A stretch of 24,718 nt of DNA from a virus: IMG/VR virus record IMGVR_UViG_3300050821_013173, positions 1-24,718 of that record; one strand, written 5' to 3'. Within the stretch, counting starts at the first letter, position 1, and every line of letters starts with the position of its first letter. Made by a program: the position numbers and the translations under genes. Below, piece by piece: positions 6,566 to 14,468 of the stretch. Under the pieces are notes generated by a model that saw only the letters and a list, made by a program, of their open reading frames with translations, did no database searches and was not told where the DNA came from.

Positions 6566-6850
6566 ATGAGCAGCGACCCACCTCTGATCACAGCCAAGGG
6601 CATCAACGTCGAGGTCACCTTCGATGGCCGCATCGTGACGATCGCCCGGCGCACCGCGCTACGAACGAAGGAGAGGCGGATTCCGGTGAGCTCGATCACG
6701 GCGGTCGAGTGGAAGCCACTGCGGCTGGGCCGCGGATCGATCGGCTTCACGATCCCCGGTGACGAGGACGACGTCGAGGCCTCGTTCGTGAAGAAGTCGC
6801 TCGACGAGTTCACCGCGCTCCGTGACGCGGTCGAGGCAGCGATCGGCTGA
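6566..6850 (+). CDS. DUF4429-like (PH-fold) protein, 94 aa
   Basis: A rightward gene lying alone between attP and the lysis genes. ATG 6566 is chosen over ATG 6551 because GGAGG lies 5 bases before it. The sequence INVEVTFDGRIVTIARR, then RRIPVSSITAVEWKPLRLG and GSIGFTIPG matches the pattern of DUF4429, a pleckstrin-homology-like beta domain common in actinobacteria and usually of unknown function. A C-terminal helix follows (KSLDEFTALRDAVEAAIG), as in PH domains. Position next to attP and opposite orientation mark it as a likely lysogeny-expressed accessory gene. Function is unknown. Confidence 0.8.
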   Translation: MSSDPPLITAKGINVEVTFDGRIVTIARRTALRTKERRIPVSSITAVEWKPLRLGRGSIGFTIPGDEDDVEASFVKKSLDEFTALRDAVEAAIG

Positions 6851-6852
6851 GG

Positions 6853-7161
6853 TCAGGCGACTCTGGTCTCCTGTGGGTCCGGCGGCGCGTCGTCGGCCGG
6901 CTGGGTAGGGATGGGACCGAGCCGCTCCTGGCGGGAGCGCTCGACGGCGCGGCCGCCGACGTAGCCGCCGAGGAGGCCGATGATGCCGCCGAAGCCGGCG
7001 ATGATCACCTGCGTCGCGTTCTCCGAGAGGCCCGGCGTGTCGGAGCGGAGGGCGTCCCACAGGACCGCGAACATGAGCAGGTTGAGGGCCAGCCCGAGGG
7101 AGGCGGCGAGGATCACGGCGACCAGCTCGGCGCCGCGGTACTCAGAGGAGGAGGAGCCCAA
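6853..7161 (-). CDS. Two-span membrane protein, holin-like, 102 aa
   Basis: The last gene of the leftward late operon. The start is uncertain: the TTG at 7161 overlaps the previous gene by 20 bases and has no clear ribosome site, but no ATG or GTG precedes the first membrane helix in frame. Helix 1 is ELVAVILAASLGLALNLLMF and helix 2 is QVIIAGFGGIIGLLGGYVGG, joined by a short polar loop, with a charged Pro-rich C-terminal tail. This topology and its place after the amidase suggest a holin that lets the endolysin reach the wall. Holins have no defining motif, so the call rests on topology and context. Confidence 0.65.
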   Translation of the reverse strand: MGSSSSEYRGAELVAVILAASLGLALNLLMFAVLWDALRSDTPGLSENATQVIIAGFGGIIGLLGGYVGGRAVERSRQERLGPIPTQPADDAPPDPQETRVA

Positions 7162-7324
7162 GGGCGATGGCGGCGACGGCGAGCCAGCCGATGCCGATGT
7201 GGTAGCTGGTCGTCGACAGCCGTCGCACCGTGGCGAACAGACCGGCGACCACGGCGAGCACGAGCCCGACGAGGAACGAGACGTCTGCAGCGGCGAGGTC
7301 GCCGTGGGCGATGTCGGCGATCAC
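7142..7324 (-). CDS. Small two-span membrane protein, holin candidate, 60 aa
   Basis: The GTG at 7324 overlaps the endolysin stop (GTGA). Two hydrophobic helices are visible: residues about 14-31 (VSFLVGLVLAVVAGLFAT) and 44-60 (HIGIGWLAVAAIALGLLLL), the second running to the very C-terminus, joined by a basic loop (VRRLSTT). With the next gene it forms a pair of adjacent membrane proteins after the amidase, as in holin/antiholin pairs of several actinophages. Which one is the holin cannot be told. Confidence 0.7.
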   Translation of the reverse strand: MIADIAHGDLAAADVSFLVGLVLAVVAGLFATVRRLSTTSYHIGIGWLAVAAIALGLLLL

Positions 7325-8151
7325 TGGATGACGCCGGCGTCGGTGAGGCGCTGGATGAGGGCGTTGAGATCGCCGCGGGTGTTGACCACCTCGGCCCACA
7401 TGGCCGACTCGGCGCCGGCGTAGTTCGGCACCGTCTGGTGCCAGACGGCGTCGCTCACTTGTTGGGTCGAGCCGACCGCCGCGAAGACGGCGGCGAGCTG
7501 GGCGGCCTGTTCGTCGGTCATGTCGACCTCCTGCGGGGTGTTGGTGGCGCGGCTGATGGCTTCGTTGCGTACGTCGGCGACGCGCCACGAGCCGCTCGAG
7601 TTGATGGCGCCGGGCGCCCAGGGCCCTGCGACGGAGTTGACGGCTGGGTCGATCTTGCGGGTCGGGGCGTAGTCGACGTGGCCGGCGAGGTCGTCGGGGC
7701 GCCAGCCGAGGCGGGCGGCGTGGACGTTGTTGACGGTGAACATGGAGTCGACCTGCGCCTGCGGGTACTGCTCGCCGGTGCCGGCGTTGGCGATCTCGAC
7801 GCCGATGGCCGATGTGTTCATCGAGTCCTGCGCGACGCTGCCGGTGCTGAACGTTATGGGGTTGCCCTTGCCGTTCGTGTTGGTGGCGCCTGCGGCGAGC
7901 ACCCACACGGATCCGTCGCGGGCGATGAGCACGTTGGCGATGGGCCGATCGCTCGACCCGTTGCACATGTACGAGGCGTCGTTCTGCGGCGAGGTCGACG
8001 AGGCGGTGTGGTGCCACATCGTGCACACCGGGCGGCCGGCGGCGAACCCGCCCGAGCTGCGGGCGCGGGTCTGCCAGCCCTGGAACTCGACGACGGTGAG
8101 TCCGGCGGCGCGGTAGGCGTCGGCGAGCCAGGTGAGGTAGGTGCCGCTCAC
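7321..8151 (-). CDS. Endolysin: N-acetylmuramoyl-L-alanine amidase (Amidase_2/PGRP fold)
   Basis: This 276-aa zinc amidase cuts the bond between muramic acid and the peptide stem of peptidoglycan at lysis. Visible motifs are the first zinc ligand in MWHHTASS (His47/48), the core strand IGVEIANAG (about 116-124), and GHVDYAPTRKIDP with zinc ligand His158, Lys166 and zinc ligand Asp168. After the catalytic domain come a linker and a C-terminal helical region (MTDEQAAQLAAVFAAVGSTQ to the end) that may bind the wall or oligomerise. GTG 8151 overlaps the upstream stop (GTGA). No signal peptide is present, so release depends on a holin. Confidence 0.93.
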   Translation of the reverse strand: MSGTYLTWLADAYRAAGLTVVEFQGWQTRARSSGGFAAGRPVCTMWHHTASSTSPQNDASYMCNGSSDRPIANVLIARDGSVWVLAAGATNTNGKGNPITFSTGSVAQDSMNTSAIGVEIANAGTGEQYPQAQVDSMFTVNNVHAARLGWRPDDLAGHVDYAPTRKIDPAVNSVAGPWAPGAINSSGSWRVADVRNEAISRATNTPQEVDMTDEQAAQLAAVFAAVGSTQQVSDAVWHQTVPNYAGAESAMWAEVVNTRGDLNALIQRLTDAGVIQ

Positions 8152-8534
8152 AGCGGGCCTTCGGCCTGGAGCCAGGCGATGATGTGGGCCATGACGTCGA
8201 CGGCGACGTCTCGCTGGTCGGCTGGGAGGTCGTCCCACGCCGGGAGGACATCGCCCGACCAGTAGCGGCGGACGTTGTGGAGGGCGCGGGCGAGGCCTTC
8301 GGGGTCGTCGGGCTCGTGCTCGAGCAGCCACGAGACGATGACCGCGCCGACGGCGTCGGCCAGGGTGCGCTCATCCGGTGTGAGCTCCTCGAAGCGGGCC
8401 AGGCGGTCGCCGCCGGTGAGGTCGTCGAGGTAGGCGCGCAGCTCGTGGAGGCGGCGGGCGACCTGCTGGGGATCGGGCTCGCTGTCGGCGGCGTAGACGT
8501 CGTCGGGCTCGATGTCGCCGAACTCAATGGTCAC
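8148..8534 (-). CDS. Acidic helical phage protein, 128 aa
   Basis: The GTG at 8534 overlaps the preceding stop (GTGA). The protein is acidic and mostly helical, with a repeated layout: RLARFEELTPDERTLADAVG then VIVSWLLEHEPDDPEGLARA, and later DDLPADQRDVAVDVMAHIIA then WLQAEGPL. The two halves share a pattern of D/E-L-x-x-D-x-R followed by a hydrophobic helix ending in W-L-x-x-E, so it may be an internal duplication. No family is recognised. It lies between the last tail gene and the endolysin. Confidence 0.65.
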   Translation of the reverse strand: MTIEFGDIEPDDVYAADSEPDPQQVARRLHELRAYLDDLTGGDRLARFEELTPDERTLADAVGAVIVSWLLEHEPDDPEGLARALHNVRRYWSGDVLPAWDDLPADQRDVAVDVMAHIIAWLQAEGPL

Positions 8535-8818
8535 GGGGGCGGAATGATCGACGTGAACGGCTTCATGGACTGGACCTCGGCCAGGATCATGGCGTCGGTG
8601 ATGACGGCCGGGTCGGCGCCGGGGTGCTCGTTGCCGGAGGCGAGGGCGGACTCCCAGGCGGTCTCCCAGCCGGGCGAGCTCGCCCAGATGCGCCGCCATT
8701 GGTTCGTCCACCAATCGGGGTCGAGTCCGGCGTCGGCGACGCCTTCCTGTGCGGCGGCTTGGGCGACGCGGGTCAGCATCGACGGGTCGGCGGCGATCTC
8801 GCCTTGGGTCAGGTACAT
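8531..8818 (-). CDS. Hypothetical protein downstream of minor tail gene, 95 aa
   Basis: ATG 8818 has AAGGAG 7 bases upstream, one of few genes here with its own strong ribosome site. The product starts MYLTQGEIAADPSMLTRVAQ and contains the Trp-rich segment DPDWWTNQWRRIWASSPGWE. Small Trp-rich proteins between tail and lysis genes are common in actinophages; some may be tail-tip or tail-completion proteins, but there is no firm evidence here. Confidence 0.7.
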   Translation of the reverse strand: MYLTQGEIAADPSMLTRVAQAAAQEGVADAGLDPDWWTNQWRRIWASSPGWETAWESALASGNEHPGADPAVITDAMILAEVQSMKPFTSIIPPP

Positions 8819-8828
8819 GGGTGCTCCT

Positions 8829-9680
8829 TCACATCAGGGTGGCGACGTAGCTGATCGAAACGCCCGCCGTGACGATCGAGTTGTCGGCCGGGCGACGCAG
8901 ACCGACGCTCGCTCCGGTGGCGCTCACGTTGAACGGGACGCAGCCGACGTTCGCGTAGGAGATGCAGATGGCGTTGATCACCGGGATGGTCCCGGCCGGG
9001 AACGCCCGCGGGTAGGTGAAGCCGCCGTTGCCTCCGGCGTCGGGGGTGATCGCGGCGTTGGCGGCGATGACGATCGGGACGGTCTGCCAGGCGCCGGCGA
9101 CCCGCTTGTAGTCACGCCCGGTGCCGGTGACGAAGCACTGGGTGCCGTCCGGCGGGCTGGCCCCGAGCACGGCGTCTCGTTCGGCGGTGGTGGCGAACGT
9201 GAGCCCGACGCCGATGGAGCGGCGCATGTCGGTGAGCGTGACGCCGTTGAGGTTCGCCGCGCCGCCGGGCACCGTGTACTGGCAGACGAGCGCGGCGTTC
9301 GCCGGGACGGCCGGCGGGGACGGGGAGCTGGCGGCGACGCCCGAGTTGACGGTGAAGATGAAGTCGTTGTTCAGCCCGCCGTCGATCGCCGGGTCCCGCA
9401 CCTGGGCGATGACCTGGTCGATCCGTGACGTGCCGGCGCCGGGCGCGGTCGGTGACGTGACGATCTCGGCGGCGTCCCAGCGGCACAGGGCGGTGAACTG
9501 GCCCGACTGCAACGGGACGGCGATCGCCCCGGGCGGCACGCTGATGTTCATCGTGTTGGCGACGGCGGTCGCCGCGGAGCCGAGAGCGCCGGGGGCGGGC
9601 CAGAGAGTGCCCATGAGGGCCCGGTCGACCTGGGCGACGTAGGAGCCGGCCTGCTGCCAGAGCGGGGTGAAGCGGGTCAT
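8829..9680 (-). CDS. Minor tail protein, host-recognition end of tail module
   Basis: A 283-aa protein, last of the clear tail genes. The N-terminal half has the pattern of actinophage minor tail proteins: a strand-rich region with NISVPPGAIAVPLQSGQFTA, then SRIDQVIAQVRDPAIDGGLN and PANAALVCQYTVPGGAANLN leading to a TDMRR segment. The C-terminal half is beta-rich and low in charge (ITPDAGGNGGFTYPRAFPAG onward), as expected of a surface-exposed tip or fibre domain. ATG 9680 lies 4 bases past the previous stop. The exact role, baseplate or receptor binding, is inferred from place and composition. Confidence 0.8.
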   Translation of the reverse strand: MTRFTPLWQQAGSYVAQVDRALMGTLWPAPGALGSAATAVANTMNISVPPGAIAVPLQSGQFTALCRWDAAEIVTSPTAPGAGTSRIDQVIAQVRDPAIDGGLNNDFIFTVNSGVAASSPSPPAVPANAALVCQYTVPGGAANLNGVTLTDMRRSIGVGLTFATTAERDAVLGASPPDGTQCFVTGTGRDYKRVAGAWQTVPIVIAANAAITPDAGGNGGFTYPRAFPAGTIPVINAICISYANVGCVPFNVSATGASVGLRRPADNSIVTAGVSISYVATLM

Positions 9681-9684
9681 GGAT

Positions 9685-11016
9685 CTACCTCCGGCCGAGC
9701 GACGCGACGGCTGTGTTGGTGCGAGCGAGCAGGTCGGCCAGCGACGTGAGCGAGCGGCCGACCGTGATCTCGACGTCCTCTTCGCCGTCGTCGCCGACGT
9801 CGTAGGTGATCCCGACGACACGGACGGTGGTGTTGACGGCTAGCCGGCCCGAGCGGATCACGAGCGGGCACGAGTCCCCGATGTTCGGGGTGCCCCACAC
9901 GTAGGTGCCGGGCCGCAGGTCGATGGTGTACGACGGCACGAGGACACCCATCGAGGCGAGCAGGCCCGCCGCTCGCTGGTCGAGCGTGGCCTGCTGGTTG
10001 ACGTCGGACGGGGCCGAGTCGGCGAACGGCCACCATCCGACGATCGCGGTGGCGGCGTCGCTGTTCGCGGCTACGCCGATGAGCTGGGCGGCGTTCGGGT
10101 CGGTGGCGGCGTTGTTGCCGAGCGACCGGATGTAGTTGGCGTAGTCCGACGAGTTGACGGTCCGGGAGACGGTCGAGACGTTCCCGCCGTAGATCAGCGC
10201 CATGTCGGTCCGGGTAATCCCGCGCGACGGGTAGAAGATGCGTAGGGCGTCGCGTCCGGGGCCGAGCGTGCCGAGCGCCGAGCCGGGGGTCTGGTCGACG
10301 ACCGGGAGCGTGTCCGCGGCCTGGGGTTCTGGGATGACGTCGTAGTCGAACCCGCCTGACACCTTGGAGAGCTCGTCGATGGCCTCGCCGATCGATTTCC
10401 CGCCTTGGTACGTGCGATCCCGTGTCGCGCCGAGTCGGGCTCGGCCGGCGCCCGAGGGGTCGACGATCACCGCGGAGAGCGGGATGATCGACCCCGGCTG
10501 GTACGGCACGAACGGCGTGGCGCCACCGCCTGCTCGTGCAAGCAGGTTCCCGACGAGGGCGTCCTGGTCGTAGCCGGCGAGCACGATCGGCAGGGCGTCG
10601 AGGATGAACCGTCGTTCGAGCGTGGCGAAGTAGTCGTGCACCACGAAGTTGACGGTGTGCGCCTGCTGGCTGATCGTGTCCTGGCTGTGATCGACGGGGC
10701 CGCGGAACATGCACACGTCGGAGCCGCGGGTGTCGTCCCAGCGCCAGGCGAACACGTCGTGCTGAAGCTCCTGCACCGTCGCGGCGTCATCGGATCGACC
10801 GTCGATGGAGAACCGCAGCTCGGCGGGCTCGCCCAGCTTCTGCACGAGCTGGCGGCTGTAGGCGCCGGTCAGCTCGGCGATGATCGTCTGGTCCCAGCGG
10901 GCCGCGCTGAAGCTGCGGCGGTGCACGGTGAGACGCCAGCGACCGCGGCCTGGCGGGACTGGGTAGGTGCCGGGTGCCGCGGCCGGCGCCGGTGCGTCGA
11001 GCACGTCGAGCGTCAC
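9685..11016 (-). CDS. Gp37-like minor tail protein (ReqiPepy6 Gp37 type)
   Basis: A 443-aa tail protein. The part VQELQHDVFAWRWDDTRG, then FRGPVDHSQDTISQQAHTVN and FVVHDYFATLERRFIL matches the pattern of Siphovirus ReqiPepy6 Gp37-like proteins, which sit at the tail tip after the distal tail protein and are related to tail-hub proteins. The C-terminal part RPGTYVWGTPNIGDSCPLVI plus the closing VEITVGRSLTSLADLLARTN is also typical. The GTG at 11016 overlaps the upstream stop (GTGA). The family name is given from pattern memory. Confidence 0.78.
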   Translation of the reverse strand: MTLDVLDAPAPAAAPGTYPVPPGRGRWRLTVHRRSFSAARWDQTIIAELTGAYSRQLVQKLGEPAELRFSIDGRSDDAATVQELQHDVFAWRWDDTRGSDVCMFRGPVDHSQDTISQQAHTVNFVVHDYFATLERRFILDALPIVLAGYDQDALVGNLLARAGGGATPFVPYQPGSIIPLSAVIVDPSGAGRARLGATRDRTYQGGKSIGEAIDELSKVSGGFDYDVIPEPQAADTLPVVDQTPGSALGTLGPGRDALRIFYPSRGITRTDMALIYGGNVSTVSRTVNSSDYANYIRSLGNNAATDPNAAQLIGVAANSDAATAIVGWWPFADSAPSDVNQQATLDQRAAGLLASMGVLVPSYTIDLRPGTYVWGTPNIGDSCPLVIRSGRLAVNTTVRVVGITYDVGDDGEEDVEITVGRSLTSLADLLARTNTAVASLGRR

Positions 11017-11912
11017 GAGAGGTACCCGTCCTGCCACGACACCTGGGTCTGCGTCGAGCCCGACGTGGACGACCCGGTCATTTGGATCGTGGTCGTCTCG
11101 TGCGGCACGAGCTGGGGCCAGCCGCCGTTGGTCGCCAGGATCGCCGCCCAGTCGACGAACGCCAGCACGCTCTTGGTGTGGTCCCCGTTGAGCCACGCTG
11201 TCTTGGCGGCGCAGTCGACCTCGACGAACTGGCCCGCGCTGATGTTCATCGTCGGGAGCATGGCGAAGCCGTACGTGGTGGCGCCGCGGGTGAAGCGCAC
11301 GACGGGCGCGGTGACGGGCCCGAAGATGCGCAGGGTCGGCCACACGGTGACGTCGCCGTCAGGGGTCGCCGTCGCCGTGACGGGGCCACCGCCGCCGGCC
11401 GGGTAGACCCGCGGGAACGTCAGGTTGTAGCGCCGGCCGTCACCGGTCGACGCCCCGGTCCACGCTGTGACGGTCTGGACGGTCGGGTCTCGGGCGATCG
11501 GGTCGGCGGCGATCCATTGCAGGTGGATCTCCCGGCTATCGGGGTTGTCGACGACGAACCCGTAGCCCGCGGCGCGGATCGTGACGGTGCGTTCGGGGGT
11601 GCCGGGGCGGTCGAGCACGTAGTGCAGCACGGGGCGCGCCGAAGGGACCATGAACGGGGCGAAGCGAGTGGCGACGTCGTCGATCACCGCGCCGGCCCAT
11701 TGCACTGCCTTGACCGTCGCGGAGATCGCCCGCGACCCGAAGTAGGCGGTACGGTCGTCGACCCCGTGCTGGTCCGGGCGATTCGTCACAACGTCGCGAA
11801 CCTCTGGGTAGCCGAGGTTGAGTTCGGTCATGAACCAGCCGCCGTCCTCGTCTTCCAGCGGCATCGACAGCGCGCCGAGGACGAGCCAGGCGCGGGTTAC
11901 GCATTCGGTCAC
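11013..11912 (-). CDS. Distal tail (Dit-like) protein
   Basis: A 299-aa protein directly after the tape measure gene, the standard position of the distal tail protein that links the tube to the tip. The N-terminal half has LGYPEVRDVVTNRPDQHGVD and a strand-rich domain (RAISATVKAVQWAG), and the C-terminal half has a galectin-like beta character with FVEVDCAAKTAWLNGDHTKS. GTG 11912 overlaps the tape measure stop (GTGA). Function is inferred from order plus the characteristic YPEVRDVV and TAWLNG features seen in such proteins. Confidence 0.8.
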   Translation of the reverse strand: MTECVTRAWLVLGALSMPLEDEDGGWFMTELNLGYPEVRDVVTNRPDQHGVDDRTAYFGSRAISATVKAVQWAGAVIDDVATRFAPFMVPSARPVLHYVLDRPGTPERTVTIRAAGYGFVVDNPDSREIHLQWIAADPIARDPTVQTVTAWTGASTGDGRRYNLTFPRVYPAGGGGPVTATATPDGDVTVWPTLRIFGPVTAPVVRFTRGATTYGFAMLPTMNISAGQFVEVDCAAKTAWLNGDHTKSVLAFVDWAAILATNGGWPQLVPHETTTIQMTGSSTSGSTQTQVSWQDGYLS

Positions 11913-13615
11913 GGGGTGCGGCTCCTGATGGCGAAGGCGACCCGATCCATGAACAGGTCGAGATCCACGCCGGACTCGAACGTGGCGTGCTCGACGATGA
12001 CCGCCGGCCCACCGCCGAAGCCGGGCACCTTGTCGATCGGTGCGACGATCTCGCCGGCGTGGGCGAACACGAGCCCGTCCGTGGTGAGCAGGCCGCCGGT
12101 GGCGAGGTGCGGGATATTGGGGAAATCGAAGCTCCAGCCGCCGAACGACTGGCCGCCGAACGAGCCGAGCGGGCCGAGGTCGACCGACGGGAGCGTGATC
12201 GTCGGCACCCGGAACTCGATCGAGTTCCACCCGGTGATGAGCGCGTTGATCGGCGCCTTGATCGCCGACACGACCCCGGAGATCGCGCTCGAGATCGTGC
12301 CCACGACGTTCGAGATGGCGTCGGCGATGGCGTTGAACTTGTCCCGCACCCAGTTGTAGGTGGCCGTAGCGGCGTCGCGGACCGTCGCGAACCACGACCC
12401 GATGGTCTGCATGTACCCGCCGATCGAAGACACGGCTCCGCCGATGGCCGAGGTGATCGCGTTCCACTTGTCGACCACCCACTGCCACACGGCGGTGGCG
12501 GCCGCCTTAACGGTGTCCCAGTGCTGGATGACGAGGGCGACGGCGGCGCCGATCGGCCCGGTGATGATGGTGAGCAGGAGGGGCCAGTTGTTGACGATCC
12601 AGTCCCACACGGCCCGGACGGCGGCGACGACGGCGTCCCACGCTGCCTGCGTCGCCGCGACGATGGTGTCCCAGTTGTGGATGATGAGGAAGGCGACCCC
12701 GGCGATGACAGCGCCGATGGCGATGAAGGGGGCGGCGGCGGTCAGGGTGGCGATGGCGGCGGCGCCGGCCGCGGCGGCCCAGGTGAGGAAGGCCGGGACG
12801 ACGATCCCGCCGACGGTCGTCGCGAGCCCGATGAAGGCGGCGACGATCACCTCCTTGTGCCCCGTCACCCAGTCGGCGACGGCTGACAGGGCCGGGATCA
12901 GGGTCCCGGTGAGGAACGTCGACAGGGTCCCGATTACGGGTAGGAGCGCCGACCCGATCTGCTCTTGGAACTCGCCGAAGGCGATCTGCGCGGCCTTCAT
13001 CTTCCCGGCCGTCGAGTCGGCGGCGATCGCAGCCTGGCCGTTGAAGGTCGACGCGAGGTTGGCCATGATCTGATCCATCGACAGGGCGTGACCGGAGGCG
13101 TCCTTGGTGGCCACGCCAAGCTTGGAGAGCGCGCCAGTACTTCCGAGGGCGCCCTTGGACATGGCGGCGACGACCGTGTTGAGGTCCTTGCCGGTGCCGG
13201 CGGCCACGTCCGTCGCGATCGACAAGGCGTCCTGCGCCTTCCCGGTGTCACCGAAGCCGCGCGCCAGCGTCGCGAGGGCCGGGCGGAGGTCGTCATCAGC
13301 GATCGCGGCCTGCTGGGACAGGTTCGAGATGAACTTCTCGGCGGAGGCCACCTGAGCGTCCGTCGCCCCCGCGGTGTTCTTCAGGGCGGCGGCGAGCTGC
13401 GCTTGGGACTCGGCGTCGGCGGCGGCGGCTTCCACGGACGCCTTCCCGAACTCGATGACCTTGTCGGCCACGAAGGCACCACCGATGGTCAGCGCGGCCT
13501 TCTTCGCGAACGACCCGAGCGAGGACGTCATCCCTGAGGCGGCCTTGTCGACCTCCCCGGTCATCCCGGAGGTGTCGGCGATGAACTTCGTGACGATCGA
13601 CGGGCCGGCCGCCAC
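11909..13615 (-). CDS. Tail tape measure protein
   Basis: A 568-aa protein that sets tail length and is ejected with the DNA. The N-terminal part (SIVTKFIADTSGMTGEVDKA, then MTSSLGSFAKKAALTIGGAF) matches tape measure starts in many siphophages. A central hydrophobic region (about 265-325) and repeated Trp-rich helices follow, such as HNWDTIVAATQAAWDAVVAA and VWQWVVDKWNAITSAIGG. The C-terminal 70 residues are a compact globular part. The GTG start at 13615 is 3 bases past the upstream frame's stop. At about 0.15 nm per residue the tail would be roughly 85 nm, short for a siphovirus. Confidence 0.92.
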   Translation of the reverse strand: MAAGPSIVTKFIADTSGMTGEVDKAASGMTSSLGSFAKKAALTIGGAFVADKVIEFGKASVEAAAADAESQAQLAAALKNTAGATDAQVASAEKFISNLSQQAAIADDDLRPALATLARGFGDTGKAQDALSIATDVAAGTGKDLNTVVAAMSKGALGSTGALSKLGVATKDASGHALSMDQIMANLASTFNGQAAIAADSTAGKMKAAQIAFGEFQEQIGSALLPVIGTLSTFLTGTLIPALSAVADWVTGHKEVIVAAFIGLATTVGGIVVPAFLTWAAAAGAAAIATLTAAAPFIAIGAVIAGVAFLIIHNWDTIVAATQAAWDAVVAAVRAVWDWIVNNWPLLLTIITGPIGAAVALVIQHWDTVKAAATAVWQWVVDKWNAITSAIGGAVSSIGGYMQTIGSWFATVRDAATATYNWVRDKFNAIADAISNVVGTISSAISGVVSAIKAPINALITGWNSIEFRVPTITLPSVDLGPLGSFGGQSFGGWSFDFPNIPHLATGGLLTTDGLVFAHAGEIVAPIDKVPGFGGGPAVIVEHATFESGVDLDLFMDRVAFAIRSRTP

Positions 13616-13618
13616 GGG

Positions 13619-13804
13619 TCACCGGCGCTTCCGGGCGGCGCGCTCGCGGGCCTTGATCTCGTCGCGCATGTACGTGACGAAGGCCCGGTACACGTCGTCG
13701 TCCATCTCGTAGACCTCGCGCGGGCTCAGTCGCCAGAACCGGCAGAAGGCGGCGAGGTCACGAAGTCGGAGAGCTTCGTAGGGTCCACGGCGAGGGCGAC
13801 GTCG
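13619..13804 (-). CDS. Second tail assembly chaperone frame, reached by probable -1 frameshift
   Basis: This frame is open from 13804 to its stop at 13619-13621 and overlaps the end of the first chaperone gene in the -1 frame. It reads GGPYEALRLRDLAAFCRFWR, then LSPREVYEMDDDVYRAFVTY and a basic tail ending ARERAARKRR. This resembles the C-terminal extension of tail chaperone fusions (lambda G-T type). The only ATG lies well inside the domain at VYEM and gives 28 residues, so independent start is unlikely. The slip must fall between 13804 and 13726. No perfect X-XXY-YYZ heptamer exists; GGACCCT at 13786-13780 is the best candidate. Confidence 0.75.
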   Translation of the reverse strand, partial: RRRPRRGPYEALRLRDLAAFCRFWRLSPREVYEMDDDVYRAFVTYMRDEIKARERAARKRR

Positions 13805-14085
13805 TCATCGACCTCGACCGTCACCTCCGCGCAGTCATCCCAGCGCAGGCCCGGGAAGTCCCGGCGCAGCTTCATCCAGATGAGCGTCTGGTGCCGGTCC
13901 GCGCCCTCCGCGTCCGGCCCGCACAGCTGGTCGAACGAGCGGCCGGTCTGCGCCTTCAGCTCGCGCTGCGCGCCGGGAGACGGGATGCGGCGGGCCTCTG
14001 CCGCCGTCAGGTGGATGAGGTCAGGCAGGACGGTGGCGGGGGCGGCGACGGCGGCGGCGCCGTTCACAGGGATGGTGTCGACCAT
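13726..14085 (-). CDS. Tail assembly chaperone (G-like)
   Basis: A 119-aa protein just before the tape measure gene. The sequence HLTAAEARRIPSPGAQRELK, then KLRRDFPGLRWDDCAEVTVE and a short acidic C-terminus fits the small helical chaperones that bind the tape measure during tail assembly. The ATG at 14085 has GAGG 6 bases upstream and overlaps the previous gene by 22 bases. The gene ends at 13726, and a -1 shift near its end would add the downstream frame to part of the product. No similarity to lambda G itself can be claimed; assignment is by place, size and overlap. Confidence 0.8.
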   Translation of the reverse strand: MVDTIPVNGAAAVAAPATVLPDLIHLTAAEARRIPSPGAQRELKAQTGRSFDQLCGPDAEGADRHQTLIWMKLRRDFPGLRWDDCAEVTVEVDDDVALAVDPTKLSDFVTSPPSAGSGD

Positions 14086-14468
14086 GAGAACCTCGTGACT
14101 GACTCTTCGGCGGCCTTGGCGGCCGTCTCGGCGAACTGGTCTTGCTCCTCCAGCGCGGTCGGGTACAGATAGCGGCCGTCCGGGACGTAGGGCCGGCCGC
14201 GGCTGCCGCCGAACTCGATCCAGCCCGCGTAGTCGACGCCGTCCCCGAGCGACACCTCGACGCCGCCGTCCTCCGAGTCGCCCGATTCGACGGAGCCGGC
14301 GAGCGTCCCGGTCAGCACCGGGACCCGGGCGCGGACCTGGTCCGCCACGCGCTCAGCGAACGGGCCGGCGGCCTTGGCGACCTCGGCGGGGAGGTGGTCG
14401 GCCCAGCGCCGGAGATCCGCCGCCGCCTGCGGCCCGCCGATGACCTCGACGCGGGCCGGATCGCTCAC
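14064..14468 (-). CDS. HK97 gp10-like neck/tail completion protein
   Basis: A 134-aa protein with the classic HK97 gp10 pattern: an N-terminal helix (ERVADQVRARVPVLTGTLAG with LTG-x-L), then strands in VEVSLGDGVDYAGWIEFGG with the typical Y-A-x-x-x-E-x-G motif, and a C-terminal helix. These proteins sit at the head-tail junction. GTG 14468 overlaps the tail tube stop (GTGA). Its place downstream of the tail tube gene is unusual, since gp10-like genes normally come before the tube. Confidence 0.87.
   Translation of the reverse strand: MSDPARVEVIGGPQAAADLRRWADHLPAEVAKAAGPFAERVADQVRARVPVLTGTLAGSVESGDSEDGGVEVSLGDGVDYAGWIEFGGSRGRPYVPDGRYLYPTALEEQDQFAETAAKAAEESVTRFSWSTPSL

Noticed and set aside
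11013-12488. Extended leftward frame joining the distal tail gene to sequence within the tape measure gene
   Set aside because: The upstream part is the tape measure gene read out of frame; the GTG at 11912 overlapping the tape measure stop is the sensible start.
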